DNA of 64,000 nt from positions 1-64,000 of the forward strand of contig NZ_JAAKZC010000004.1 in assembly GCF_015230015.1 (NCBI RefSeq), read 5' to 3'. A model generated the notes under the pieces. That model saw only the letters and a program-made list of their open reading frames with translations. It had not been told where the DNA came from and made no database searches. Origin of the DNA: Campylobacter concisus. Lineage in GTDB: Bacteria > Campylobacterota > Campylobacteria > Campylobacterales > Campylobacteraceae. Of this stretch, positions 48,752 through 57,216 are shown in pieces; the first letter of the stretch is position 1, and each line of letters opens with the position of its first letter. Position numbers and translations under genes: made by a program.

Positions 48752-49093
48752 ATGAAAAAATACAAAAATCAAAATAATGAAATTTATGCTTATGAAGATG
48801 ACATAAGCAAAGAGATAATAAACCAAAGAGTAAAAGAGCTAGGACTAATACCAATAAGCGACGAAGAAGCAAGCAGACTTCTTGAACCAAAGATAGACGA
48901 GCAAGACAAGCAACTAGCCGAAATTGAAGCCGAGATCGCTGAGTGTGAAAACTATATCCGCCACGCTTTGATAATCGGCAACAACGCCGTACTTGAAAAT
49001 CTAAGAAGCGAATATAAAGAGCTAATTGCAGAGCGTGAGAAACTAAACGAAGCAAGCGAGCCTATGACGGTAGCGCCGACAGATCATTTATAA
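48752..49093 (+). CDS. Putative tail fibre assembly chaperone
   Basis: 113 aa: N-terminal MKKYKNQNNEIYAYEDDISKEIINQRVKELGLIPISDEEASRLLEP, then a coiled coil (about 48-98). The start resembles phage Tfa/'tail fibre assembly' proteins. It is 8 bp after the fibre gene, which is the usual position of such chaperones. Confidence 0.6.
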   Translation: MKKYKNQNNEIYAYEDDISKEIINQRVKELGLIPISDEEASRLLEPKIDEQDKQLAEIEAEIAECENYIRHALIIGNNAVLENLRSEYKELIAEREKLNEASEPMTVAPTDHL

Positions 49094-49103
49094 GGGATAA
49101 AAA

Positions 49104-49244
49104 ATGAGAGTAAAAATTAAAAGGTGCGAAATTTGCGCCAGCAGGATAGACAAAGATGGCAACTGCACTTGGGATGGGTGTCCCAAAAGTCCTAAATATA
49201 AAGAAAAAGAGCAAGAAAAACCAAAAGATAAAAAGGATGAGTGA
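49104..49244 (+). CDS. 46-aa zinc-ribbon-like protein
   Basis: ATG 49104 after AAGGGAT. MRVKIKRCEICASRIDKDGN contains CxxC, followed by CTWDGCP and a lysine-rich tail. Four cysteines could bind one zinc. Its end overlaps the next start. Function unknown. Confidence 0.5.
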   Translation: MRVKIKRCEICASRIDKDGNCTWDGCPKSPKYKEKEQEKPKDKKDE

Positions 49245-49876
49245 TGCTTAAATTTAAAGAGCTTTTGCAAATCCTAGCCATTATAGCCGTCGAGCTACCA
49301 CTAGAGATACTTAGCTACATAGTAGTGCCTATCGCTCTAGCATTTTGCAATAAGCAAAGCGAACACTTGCCAAAGTGGGCTAGATACTTCGAGGACGCAA
49401 GCGACTACTACGACGGCATAAATTCAGCCATAAACGGCGATAGTGGCTGGTGTAAAGAACACTACCCAAACGGCAAAAATAGGACGTATTTTGCGCGTCT
49501 TTTGTGGCTATATAGAAACCGTATCGGCTACTTTTCAAGCAAAATAAACGGCGTAAAAGTGAGCGAGATAGATCCGTCAAGTGTAAGAGTGCAAGGCAAT
49601 CCAAAAGTAACAAGCAACGGCGGAACGATAAGCGACTTTTGCAAAGTGACGCTAAAACTAAAGGACGGACGCACTCGTTTTGGACTTTACAAAACGATCC
49701 GCTACAAAGGCTTTTTAAGTGGCTTTTATTGCCGTATCTATCTAGGATGGAAGCTTATGGATATATGTGAGATGAACGAATACAACAAAGATACTTTTAT
49801 GCAGCCAGACGACAAAGAGTATCTTAAGAGCGTATGGGCGATAAATCCATTTAAGAGGGTGCGAAATGAGCGATAA
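49244..49876 (+). CDS. Membrane-associated prophage protein (DUF7338-like)
   Basis: 210 aa from ATG 49244. An N-terminal hydrophobic segment (LLQILAIIAVELPLEILSYIVVPIALAF) is followed by a soluble Tyr/Trp-rich domain (YFEDASDYYDGINSAINGDSGWCKEHYPNGKNRTYFARLLWLYRNRIGYFSSK and RYKGFLSGFYCRIYLGWKLMD). Similar proteins occur near phage lysis or tail genes. Role unknown. Confidence 0.55.
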   Translation: MLKFKELLQILAIIAVELPLEILSYIVVPIALAFCNKQSEHLPKWARYFEDASDYYDGINSAINGDSGWCKEHYPNGKNRTYFARLLWLYRNRIGYFSSKINGVKVSEIDPSSVRVQGNPKVTSNGGTISDFCKVTLKLKDGRTRFGLYKTIRYKGFLSGFYCRIYLGWKLMDICEMNEYNKDTFMQPDDKEYLKSVWAINPFKRVRNER

Positions 49877-50216
49877 ATTTTATATAGGGGCTATCTTGTT
49901 TTTGAGTTTTGTAGTTGGTGTGCTCTACTGGCTAAACAATAGCGCAGCGGAAAAAATCGACGAGCTAACCAAAAAGATAGCGCTAAAAGAGGCAAGTAAT
50001 GCAGTAGTTGTTTCTAATTTGGAAACATGTAACGCCAAGATCGAGCTAGCCAACACAAGCCTAAAAGCTCTAAGTGTGCCAAAACAAGACGAGGCAAAGA
50101 TAAAAGAGCGTGTTGCAACTAGGGTTATACGCGTAACAATGCCTATTAACCCTGCTGACTGCGAGGAAAAGCTAAATTTTTACGAAAGGCTACTCAATGA
50201 AGCTAATAGTAAGTAG
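49866..50216 (+). CDS. Inner-membrane spanin (Rz-like)
   Basis: 116 aa with one N-terminal membrane span (FYIGAILFLSFVVGVLYWL) and a periplasmic coiled coil (AAEKIDELTKKIALKEASNAVVVSNLETCNAKIEL), ending near KLNFYERLLNEANSK. This is the i-spanin layout. Its gene overlaps the lipoprotein gene downstream in another frame. Spanin pairs fuse inner and outer membranes at the last step of lysis. Confidence 0.75.
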   Translation: MSDKFYIGAILFLSFVVGVLYWLNNSAAEKIDELTKKIALKEASNAVVVSNLETCNAKIELANTSLKALSVPKQDEAKIKERVATRVIRVTMPINPADCEEKLNFYERLLNEANSK

Positions 50217-50445
50217 CCTAATAGTGGCGTTTTTTATGGCTGGATGCGCTTCAAAGCCTGAAGTAATCGTAAAAACACAATATCAAGACGTATATGTGCC
50301 GGTGGCGTGCATTGAAAAGATGCCAACAAAGCCAAAGTATAGCCCTAGTGATTTACGAAGCGCAAAGGAGCTAATGGGCTACTTTTTAACATGCGAAGAA
50401 CTTTTAAAAGGGTGTGTAAATGGAACGAATAATAAAGAAAACTAA
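50197..50445 (+). CDS. Outer-membrane spanin lipoprotein (Rz1-like)
   Basis: 82 aa. Signal peptide with lipobox FMAGC (Cys17): MKLIVSSLIVAFFMAGCASK. The mature part has YQDVYVPVACIEKMPTKPKYSPSDLRSAKELMGYF. It overlaps the Rz-like gene by 20 bp in a different frame, the usual overlapping Rz/Rz1 arrangement. Confidence 0.75.
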   Translation: MKLIVSSLIVAFFMAGCASKPEVIVKTQYQDVYVPVACIEKMPTKPKYSPSDLRSAKELMGYFLTCEELLKGCVNGTNNKEN

Positions 50446-50527
50446 AGCCTTTTGGCTTAATAAGATGGTCGTAATAGAAATAATATTATCCGTCCTAATA
50501 ATGTATGTTTTTACCTATAAATTTTAA
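50420..50527 (+). CDS. 35-aa membrane peptide in the lysis cluster
   Basis: ATG 50420 overlaps the o-spanin gene. MERIIKKTKAFWLNKMVVIE then IILSVLIMYVFTYKF is one basic N-terminus plus a hydrophobic helix. Small membrane proteins beside holins can be antiholins or holin modulators. Unproven. Confidence 0.45.
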   Translation: MERIIKKTKAFWLNKMVVIEIILSVLIMYVFTYKF

Positions 50528-50542
50528 AAAAAGGACTGGGTA

Positions 50543-50911
50543 ATGGATGATCTTATGGATAGGCTAGGCTTTTACTTTTGGGTGATAATAGTTGGCTTTG
50601 TGGGTGGTGTGTTAAGCATTGCAGGGGGCAACGCTAAGGTTGCAAGCGATGGCAAGGCTATCATAAATTTTTTCGTTGGCACTATTAGCTCGACTTTTAT
50701 ATGCTGGGTAGCTTACGAGACGGCTTTTTATTTTACTGGGAAAGGTAGCTTTAGCCTCGCAGTTGGTGGCTTTTTTGCTTGGCGTGGCACAGCTTGGGTT
50801 AGCGCCGTGATTGATAAAGCGATAGATAAAAAGATAGACAACTTAAGCGACAACAACTATGACTATCCGCCAAGACCCCCTCGTGACTACGATATAGGAG
50901 ATGAAAAATGA
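50543..50911 (+). CDS. Putative holin
   Basis: 122 aa with two to three membrane segments (FYFWVIIVGFVGGVLSIAGG; INFFVGTISSTFICWVAYETAFYF; SFSLAVGGFFAWRGTAWVSAV) and a polar tail (NNYDYPPRPPRDYDIGDEK). The GGFFAWRG region resembles LydA/HP1-type holins. It precedes the endolysin gene by an ATGA overlap, the usual order. Confidence 0.7.
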   Translation: MDDLMDRLGFYFWVIIVGFVGGVLSIAGGNAKVASDGKAIINFFVGTISSTFICWVAYETAFYFTGKGSFSLAVGGFFAWRGTAWVSAVIDKAIDKKIDNLSDNNYDYPPRPPRDYDIGDEK

Positions 50912-51459
50912 ACTACACACAAGCTTTTAATCTTTTAATGAGCTTAGAATTTAGTCGCCCTGAAAACGCACTACATAAAAACCCAAACGAAAAAGGCTTA
51001 ACATTTATGGGTATCTATGAAGCAGCAAACCCAAGCTGGCAAGGCTGGGGGCAAGTTAGGGCGGCAATCAACGCATACGGCGATCTAAAAAAGGCTAGCG
51101 TCGCTTTGTATAACGACGATGCACTTGTAAATTTAGTGGCAAGTTTTTACAAGAAAACATACTGGGACGCTCTATGCCTAGATGATGTCAATAGCCAGCT
51201 AAAAGCAAATGAGCTTTTTTGCTTTGCAATCAATGTCGGAGTAAAAAGTGCCGTGCGTGTGCTTCAAAATATGCTGGGGCTGCAATGCGACGGCATAATG
51301 GGACAAGAAACGCTAAGGGCACTAAATAATTATAACGAACAAGCCTTTGATGTTGATTTTGATAGAGCAGAGATCGCCTATTATCGAAATTTAATAAGAA
51401 AAAACCCACGCCTTGGCGTATATGAGCGAGGTTGGAAGAATAGAGCGAGGAGTGTGTAA
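50908..51459 (+). CDS. Endolysin (GH108-like/peptidoglycan-binding, lysozyme-like)
   Basis: 183 aa: MNYTQAFNLLMSLEFSRPENALHKNPNEKGLTFMGIYEAANPSWQGW resembles the secretion-activator/GH108 lysozyme-like family (Glu in LEFS as candidate catalytic residue). A C-terminal domain with FAINVGVKSAVRVLQNMLGLQCDGIMGQETLRAL, PG_binding_3-like, follows. It would cleave the cell wall after holin action. Confidence 0.75.
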   Translation: MNYTQAFNLLMSLEFSRPENALHKNPNEKGLTFMGIYEAANPSWQGWGQVRAAINAYGDLKKASVALYNDDALVNLVASFYKKTYWDALCLDDVNSQLKANELFCFAINVGVKSAVRVLQNMLGLQCDGIMGQETLRALNNYNEQAFDVDFDRAEIAYYRNLIRKNPRLGVYERGWKNRARSV

Positions 51460-51725
51460 TGGCTGAAAGAAATTTAGGCGACGAGATCGACGAAATCAAA
51501 ACACAGCTACAAACAATTACAAATAAGATCAGTAGCATTGAAGCTGAAGCTATATCATTGCGAAGTTTTACAAACGACCTAAACAACACAATCAACGGCT
51601 TTTCATCAAGGATTAGACGAATAGAAACAAATGGCTTAAAAAGTGCCGTAAGCGACTTGCGTGATGATCTTGATTTACAAAGAATAAAAGTAACTAGACT
51701 GGAGAGAAAAGACAATGGACTTTAA
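51459..51725 (+). CDS. Coiled-coil protein, 88 aa
   Basis: MAERNLGDEIDEIKTQLQTITNKISSIEAEAISLRSFTNDLNNTINGFSSRIRRIETNGLKSAVSDLRDDLDLQRIKVTRLERKDNGL is almost entirely coiled coil. Its start overlaps the endolysin stop (TAATG) and its end overlaps the next gene by 11 bp. Likely a virion or assembly protein. Confidence 0.6.
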   Translation: MAERNLGDEIDEIKTQLQTITNKISSIEAEAISLRSFTNDLNNTINGFSSRIRRIETNGLKSAVSDLRDDLDLQRIKVTRLERKDNGL

Positions 51726-52365
51726 AAACGCATATTTAGAAAGAACGAGAGAGTTATTAAAATTAAGCATTGGTGCTGATACACCATATCAAGAAACCCT
51801 AAAATATCTTGATGATTGTTTTGAAAAATACGAGATACCAAACCAGCACAGAATAAACGTGCTTTCTCAAATGCTTCCCCTTATTACAACACAATTTACT
51901 ATTACAGCGATGCAAACTGGGCTTGAGCTAACACAGCAGGATTTGAGCTTTGAGTTGTCACTTAAAAACCTTGAAAAGCAAGCAGCTGCTATGGATGCAA
52001 ACATTGAGGGCATAAAAGAGCAAACAAGAAACACTAAACTAAAAAATAATGAGCTAGAGGCTCAAGCAGCTGATAAACTAGAAAATTTAAAACAGCAGAA
52101 TAATCTTTTACGCGCTCAAATAGCAAAACTAGCAAAAGAGCAAGCGCTAGCAGAGAGCCAACAACGTGCAGTAGATAGGCAAGTAATCGACAATAGAATA
52201 ATCAAATCAATGTCAGTGCTTGGAAATTTCATCGCAGAAAATCAAGCTGGCGGAATGATAGTGCCGTCAGATATGACAAAATATCTATTTAATATGGTGC
52301 ATGCTCTGATTAAAAATGATATAACAATCGAAGAAAACAACAACTTCATAATGACAAAGAAATGA
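51715..52365 (+). CDS. Hypothetical late protein, 216 aa, coiled coil
   Basis: The helical core EKQAAAMDANIEGIKEQTRNTKLKNNELEAQAADKLENLKQQNNLLRAQIAKLAKEQALAE is a long coiled coil. The N-terminus is FKNAYLERTRELLKLSIGADTPYQETLKYLDDCFEKYEIPN. It forms an ATGA overlap with the next gene. No family; perhaps a virion stalk or ejection factor. Confidence 0.5.
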   Translation: MDFKNAYLERTRELLKLSIGADTPYQETLKYLDDCFEKYEIPNQHRINVLSQMLPLITTQFTITAMQTGLELTQQDLSFELSLKNLEKQAAAMDANIEGIKEQTRNTKLKNNELEAQAADKLENLKQQNNLLRAQIAKLAKEQALAESQQRAVDRQVIDNRIIKSMSVLGNFIAENQAGGMIVPSDMTKYLFNMVHALIKNDITIEENNNFIMTKK

Positions 52366-54254
52366 TCGGCTTAAGCGATATACTAAATTTAACAAACTCG
52401 GACACTGGCGACGACTATGAGTTTATGGCTGGTGGTCAGTTTGATTTTTATCAAGCAGGTAGTCTTGGTTACTCTGCTTTTAACACACCTTCGCCTGATT
52501 TAAGGAGTTTTTTTATCGCGCAAGCTGGCAACTTAAGCGGCGCAATAGTTGGGTTAAATGAAGACTTTGCCGAATACGTGCTAATGCCGATGATAATCGC
52601 CATAAATCAACCTGACTATGATACGAGTATAAATTTACTCTTAGACGGCGTAGAAGCAGTATCTAAAATAAAATTCTCTACTCCTAAAAACTCAAACAGA
52701 GATAATCGCTTTGGCAGAATAGACGGCAATGGCTTTGCTAGTTTGCAAAGAGGCGACTACACAAGCCTAAAAGAGTTTGTAAGCGAGCTAAGAAACGACA
52801 GCTATGCCGAAAATCTAGCTGAGGACGTCGGCAGGATGTATGGTGGCGTAGTAGGTCAAGCTTTGGCTGGCATGCTATATGATGGCATTGTAAATGGACG
52901 CTTTAACGCCATGAACGTAGCTGAGGCGATGTATCAAAATATGAAAAGCACACTAACCTCGGTCGCTATCCAAAACACACTTTCAGCACTTGGCACGACC
53001 ATATCCCCACTTGGTATAGCTCCGATAGCTGGACTGATTAACGCCCTTATAACTGAAGTCTTTGAGATGGCGGTAGGGCTTGATAATAGTTTTGGTTTTG
53101 GTGGTGATCTAAACGCAGTAGTAGGCAACACTGCTTTTTATGATCGCCCTATGAGTTTTGGCGAGTTTATGCAAGATACGTTTAGCGGTTGGTTTGGCAT
53201 ACCTGATGCAGTGATAGGACAAACTGACTACAACGGCAACATAACTGGCGTGAGAGTTGGCAAACAACTATATGGATACAAAATGCAACAAACCTTTGAT
53301 GATGCACTACATGGCAGACCTGGCACAAAAACACTAACTAGCCTTGATCCAGCAAGAGCAGCAATGCAAAATTTTGCACGCAATAAACTAGAGGGCATAA
53401 GGTCGCAAAGCTCGCTAATGACAAATATGCGCATGGATAGTCTAGGCAGGCTAAACTACGAGATAAACACTCGCACATCACTACAAAATGCAGGTTTTGA
53501 TACAACGCTATCAGATGTGGCATTTAGTGCGACGCAGCAAATAACAAAATCATTGCTTGATAAAGTAGTAGCTTTTGATTTGAATGCCTTTAATATTGCG
53601 CCAGCTGGAGCGTCAGAAAGTGATCACACTAACGCCAGCACAACAGCTAGAGAAAACACATATACTGGCTCAAATGAGTGGGCAAACACTGCCACAAAAC
53701 TTGCATCAATAATGAGAAATGGCGGCAATGGGCTTGGAGTGTCGGTTGATAAAAACGGAAATTTTAGTTTTTCAAATACTCCAGCAGGCAATATGGTAGA
53801 GGCAATGGGTTTGGTTGGCTTTGGTGGGGCTAAAATCGACTATGGGCTTGCTTCAAAAGTAGCTGCTGCCCTTGCTGCCGCAAAAACGGCTATCGAAAAA
53901 CAAAAAGCAGCAGAAGCTGCCGCTAGTAAAAATGGAGGAAGTGGCGGCAATGGCAGAGGTGGTTATAGTGGTTTCGATGGAGGTTGGGGCGGCTTTTCAG
54001 ATACACATTCTCACTATAATGGAGGTTTTGGTAATTTAAGTGGAGCTGGGCTTAGCGCTGCCGCAGGAAAAGCCTTTAATGGCGGACATAGCTCTTGGAG
54101 CGGGGATAAAAAACAAGCAGGTGGTCGTAGTGCTGCTAGCCGAGAAAGGCAAAGAGAAAAACACGGCTCTAGCTCTTCAAGCTCAAATAGTAGAGCTGGT
54201 GGCAGAAGCGCAAGAAGCAGAGAAAGACAAGCCAACAAAAATGGACGAAAATAA
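52362..54254 (+). CDS. Large late protein, 630 aa, glycine-rich tail with duplicated motif
   Basis: The N-terminal 340 residues are mixed helical with a hydrophobic Gly/Ala segment (about 205-240: GTTISPLGIAPIAGLINALITEVFEMAVGL). The C-terminal ~110 residues are Gly/Ser/Asn-rich and include two copies of AGGRSAxSRERQxxKxG (basic, near residues 585 and 610). This could be a DNA-binding or virion-ejection protein. Last gene before attR. No family recognised. Confidence 0.5.
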   Translation: MIGLSDILNLTNSDTGDDYEFMAGGQFDFYQAGSLGYSAFNTPSPDLRSFFIAQAGNLSGAIVGLNEDFAEYVLMPMIIAINQPDYDTSINLLLDGVEAVSKIKFSTPKNSNRDNRFGRIDGNGFASLQRGDYTSLKEFVSELRNDSYAENLAEDVGRMYGGVVGQALAGMLYDGIVNGRFNAMNVAEAMYQNMKSTLTSVAIQNTLSALGTTISPLGIAPIAGLINALITEVFEMAVGLDNSFGFGGDLNAVVGNTAFYDRPMSFGEFMQDTFSGWFGIPDAVIGQTDYNGNITGVRVGKQLYGYKMQQTFDDALHGRPGTKTLTSLDPARAAMQNFARNKLEGIRSQSSLMTNMRMDSLGRLNYEINTRTSLQNAGFDTTLSDVAFSATQQITKSLLDKVVAFDLNAFNIAPAGASESDHTNASTTARENTYTGSNEWANTATKLASIMRNGGNGLGVSVDKNGNFSFSNTPAGNMVEAMGLVGFGGAKIDYGLASKVAAALAAAKTAIEKQKAAEAAASKNGGSGGNGRGGYSGFDGGWGGFSDTHSHYNGGFGNLSGAGLSAAAGKAFNGGHSSWSGDKKQAGGRSAASRERQREKHGSSSSSSNSRAGGRSARSRERQANKNGRK

Positions 54255-54307
54255 AATGGTATAATTCTTTAAAAATACACCAAATTTTAAAACAAAATAT
54301 CTTTTTT

Positions 54308-54326
54308 GCTGACCTTTTGGCTGACT
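54308..54326 (+). repeat. Right-end copy of the putative arm-type site
   Basis: GCTGACCTTTTGGCTGACT near attR resembles GCTGATTTTTGGCTGATT near attL and pairs as an inverted site with AGTCAGCCAAAGG at 16948. Confidence 0.4.
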
Positions 54327-54344
54327 AATATTTTTAAAATAGCG

Positions 54345-54350
54345 TATAAT
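54345..54350 (+). promoter_or_regulatory. -10 box TATAAT just inside attR
   Basis: TATAAT in AGCGTATAATACG lies 85 bp before the gene at 54435 and could drive it from within the prophage end. A second TATAAT occurs at 54260-54265. Confidence 0.35.
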
Positions 54351-54373
54351 ACGTAGCAATAGTTGATTTTTCG

Positions 54374-54392
54374 AATCTCTCTCTACCCGCCA
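54374..54392 (+). repeat. attR core (prophage right end)
   Basis: AATCTCTCTCTACCCGCCA repeats the tRNA-Ser 3' end at 16742-16760. The base just upstream (TTCG here) is likely the ancestral host T-loop. Confidence 0.9.
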
Positions 54393-54434
54393 TTTTTTAA
54401 ACCTATCAAATTTACTTAGTTTTGATGGAGAGGT

Positions 54435-55028
54435 ATGAAAATTTTACTATTGGGCGCTAGCGGAAGCCTCGGTGGCTACGTCATAGAGGAGCTCTTGCGC
54501 GTAGATGGCGTAAATTTACGTCTATATGCCAGAGATATCAAAAAGTTAGAAAAATTTAAAAGTGACAGCACCGAGCTAATACAAGGTGATGCCGAGGATG
54601 AGGCTAGGCTAGTAGAGGCTTTAAGTGGCGTAAATGCCGTATATGCAGGGCTTGCTGGCTCCCTTGAGATGATGGCTAGCACGCTAGTTAGCGCCATGAA
54701 AAAGTCTGGGGTCAAAAGGGTGGTTTGGATCACCTCTTATGGCATTTACGCTGGTGAAGTCCCTAGCGGCGCGCGCGCTCCAAGCTCATACATAAACTCA
54801 GCCAAGATCATAGAAAACTCCGGCCTTGACTACACGCTGATACGTCCGCAATGGTTTAGCAAAGCCGATGAGATAGACTACGAGGTCACGAGCTTGGCAA
54901 AAGGTGAGAAATTTAAAAACGAAAATGCCCAAATTTCAAGAAAATCTATCGCAAATTTGGTCAAAGGATGCCTAGTTGATAGCTTTGGCATAAAAGATAG
55001 CCTAGGCATCAATAAAAAAGAAATTTAA
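54435..55028 (+). CDS. NAD(P)-binding atypical SDR (NmrA-like)
   Basis: 197 aa. Rossmann glycine motif GASGSLGGYVIEELL at residues about 7-20, then VNLRLYARDIKKLEKF, GDAEDEARLVEALSGVNAVYAG, VVWITSYGIY, and DYTLIRPQWFSKADE. An atypical short-chain dehydrogenase/NAD(P)H-binding protein, perhaps a redox-sensing or quinone-type reductase. A gene for a Na+/H+ antiporter follows after 9 bp. Confidence 0.82.
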   Translation: MKILLLGASGSLGGYVIEELLRVDGVNLRLYARDIKKLEKFKSDSTELIQGDAEDEARLVEALSGVNAVYAGLAGSLEMMASTLVSAMKKSGVKRVVWITSYGIYAGEVPSGARAPSSYINSAKIIENSGLDYTLIRPQWFSKADEIDYEVTSLAKGEKFKNENAQISRKSIANLVKGCLVDSFGIKDSLGINKKEI

Positions 55029-55037
55029 AGGACAAAA

Positions 55038-56612
55038 ATGATCGAACATTTACTGCTATTTTTTGCACTGCTAGCTATCATCATCGCTTTGGTGATGGTC
55101 TCAAACCGCCTAAAGATCGCCTATCCCGTGCTTTTAGTTTTTGGCGGTCTTGCCATTAGCTTTGTGCCAAATTTACCAAGTATCAAGATCGATCCCGAGC
55201 TTATTTTCATCATATTTTTGCCGCCACTTCTTTATGAGGCTGCGTGGGCAAACTCGCTAAAAGAGCTCTTTAAATGGCGCCGTATGATCGGCAGTTTCGC
55301 CTTTATTGTGGTTTTCATAAGCGCAGCAGCTGTTGCTTTGATAGCAAATTTAGTGATCCCTGGCTTCTCGCTCGCCCTAGGCTTCATGCTAGGAGCTATC
55401 GTCTCGCCACCAGACGCGGTGAGCACGGCAGCTATCCTTAAATTTGTCAAAGCCCCGCGCAGGATCAGCGCTATTTTGGAGGGTGAGAGCCTTTTAAATG
55501 ACGCCTCCTCGCTCATCATCTTTCGCTTCGCCGCAGTTGCAGTGACGACTGGGCAGTTTGTCTGGTACAAGGCCACAACGACCTTTTTATGGATGGTGGC
55601 TGGTGGCGTTTTAGCGGGTCTTGTGGTGGCGCTTGCGGCATATTTTTTACATAAAATTTTACCGACTGATGAAAACAGCGACACGATAATGACGATCACT
55701 ACGCCTTATATCATGTATATTTTAGCTGAGGAGCTTGGAGCTAGCGGCGTTTTAGCAGTGGTTTGTGGCGGACTTTATCTCTCTACTAAAAGAAATGAAA
55801 TTTTCACCGCTTCAACAAGGATCCACGCGGTGCCAGTTTGGAACAACTTTATTTTCTTGCTAAACGGCCTTGCCTTTACCATGATCGGCCTTGATCTGCC
55901 TGAAATTTTAGCATGGCTAAAGCGCAGCGGCGTCTCGCTCTTTGAGGCGGTCTCTTACGGCGTTTTGGTCACTGCCGTGCTCATCGTTATCCGCCTCATG
56001 GCATCTTATGGAGCCGTTTATATCACGATGTTTATGAAGCGCTATATCAGCGTGGCGGACGATCGCAACCCTGGTAAAGCAACGCCGTTTATCGTTGGCT
56101 AGGCTGGCATGAGGGGCGTAGTCTCACTGGCTGCAGCACTTTCTATCCCCGCTATGGCTGGTAGCGAGCCATTTCCGCATAGAGACCTCATCTTGTTTAT
56201 CACCTTTGTTGTGATCTTTGCTAACGCTCGTAGTTCAGGGCTTAAGCTTGCCACTGCTCATCAAAAGTGTGAAATTTCCAGACTTTAACGACCATATGCC
56301 AAATGAGCTTGCAAGGATCAAGATCAAAAAGGCAATCGCCGAGGCTTCGCTTAAATTTAAAAAAGAGAAATTTGTGGGCGATGAGCATTTCTTATTTCAA
56401 AAGCTTGAAGAGGTTTGGAATTTCGAGCTTGAGAGTGAAAATTTTGAGATCAGCGACGAGAAAAGACAGAGGTATTTTAAAATTTTAGAGGAGCAAAGAA
56501 AGGCGCTTTGTGAGCTCAACAAAGACCCAAAGATCGACGAAGAGGTCATTAGGACATTTTATATCACATCGACCTTGAGGAGCAGAGGTGGCGTGCGCAT
56601 AGCGAGCACTAA
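55038..56612 (+). pseudogene. Na+/H+ antiporter (CPA1 family), disrupted
   Basis: An open 354-aa part carries the CPA1 pattern: LLFFALLAIIIALVMVSNRLKIAYPVLLVFGGLAISF, FLPPLLYEAAW, GAIVSPPDAVSTAAILKFVKAPRRISAILEGESLLNDASSLIIFRFA and LNGLAFTMIGLDLP. It ends at TAG 56100-56102, where FIVG-stop-AGMRGVVSLAAALSIP is expected to read W. Past it a frameshift near 56216 (an extra T in ATCTTTGC) and another near 56557 (one T short) are needed to complete TLVVQGLSLPLLI and IDLEEQRWRAHSEH. With the repairs the gene ends at 56612, 4 bp into the convergent gene. Sodium/proton exchange is probably lost. Confidence 0.75.
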
Positions 56613-57121
56613 AATTTTCTTCCGACATTGCAACTTACCGCACCGCAAAATCTCTTGCCAAATTTGGCCTCGACGATGAGCACGAGCACGAAAAATATCT
56701 TCTCATCGTTCATACGCGCGATCTGACGCAAAGTCTGGCTAGCGTCATTAAATTTAACATCATTTTCGCGCAAACTCTTACAAAACAGGGCCTCATCAAA
56801 GCCAAGCATGCGTGAAATTTCACTGATGCTGTAAGGCTCAAGCGAGGCGATGATGCGGTCCATGTTGCAGATCGTTGGATTTTTGCGGTGCGTGGTGACA
56901 TCGATCATCTCATTTATGAGCTTTACTAGCTTTCTTCTGCGGTTAAAAAGGTGCAAGATCGCTGCGAAAACGATCAAAGCTCCTGCAAATTTGTGCGCGC
57001 TCATCATCCACTCACTATAATCACCCATGGCGAAATTTAGCCCAGTAAATGCAAGCAGGCAGATCCCACAGGCAAGAGCACAGACGATACAAAATTTATA
57101 TATCACTTCCACTTTTAGCAA
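56609..57121 (-). CDS. DUF4405-like membrane protein
   Basis: 170 aa. Two membrane spans (FCIVCALACGICLLAFTGLNFAMG and HKFAGALIVFAAILHLF) include histidines that may bind haem, as in cytochrome b561-like or DUF4405 proteins. A C-terminal helical part has SISEISRMLGFDEALFCKSLRENDVKFNDASQTLRQIARMNDEKIF. Located downstream of the siderophore receptor and in the same direction, it may supply electrons for ferric-siderophore reduction. The last ~15 residues may be disturbed. Confidence 0.6.
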   Translation of the reverse strand: MLKVEVIYKFCIVCALACGICLLAFTGLNFAMGDYSEWMMSAHKFAGALIVFAAILHLFNRRRKLVKLINEMIDVTTHRKNPTICNMDRIIASLEPYSISEISRMLGFDEALFCKSLRENDVKFNDASQTLRQIARMNDEKIFFVLVLIVEAKFGKRFCGAVSCNVGRKF

Positions 57122-57170
57122 TGCAAATTCCTTAGTTTTTTGAAATTATACACCTACTATGCAAAAAATG

Positions 57171-57203
57171 AATGGCGCCAACTATAAATTTAGCTGGCGC
57201 ATT
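57171..57203 (-). terminator. Hairpin after the TonB receptor gene
   Basis: GCGCCA / TGGCGC stem with AAT/ATT flanks lies 14 bp beyond the receptor stop codon. T-run on the - strand is weak, so read-through to the DUF4405 gene is possible. Confidence 0.45.
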
Positions 57204-57216
57204 AGAGTAAATTTAG

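Larger units (their letters stand above)
16742..54392 (+). mobile_element. Complete-looking prophage (~37.7 kb) in tRNA-Ser
   Basis: The element is bounded by 19-bp direct repeats. It carries in order: integrase, a leftward regulation/recombination arm, a CI/LexA-type repressor, a rightward replication arm, terminase, portal, scaffold, capsid, tail fibre, lysis genes and three late genes. All recognisable essential modules are open, without frameshifts. A canonical tail module is not recognised. It encodes its own two DNA methyltransferases, a secreted nuclease and a secreted Sel1-type protein, which may alter the lysogen. Confidence 0.9.

Noticed and set aside
54372..54392. Second tRNA gene at the prophage right end
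   Set aside because: Only the 3' 20-odd bases of tRNA-Ser are present; it is the attR core, not a whole tRNA.
55232..55699. Leftward ORF inside the antiporter gene
   Set aside because: Complement shadow of the hydrophobic membrane gene; it lacks a start site.
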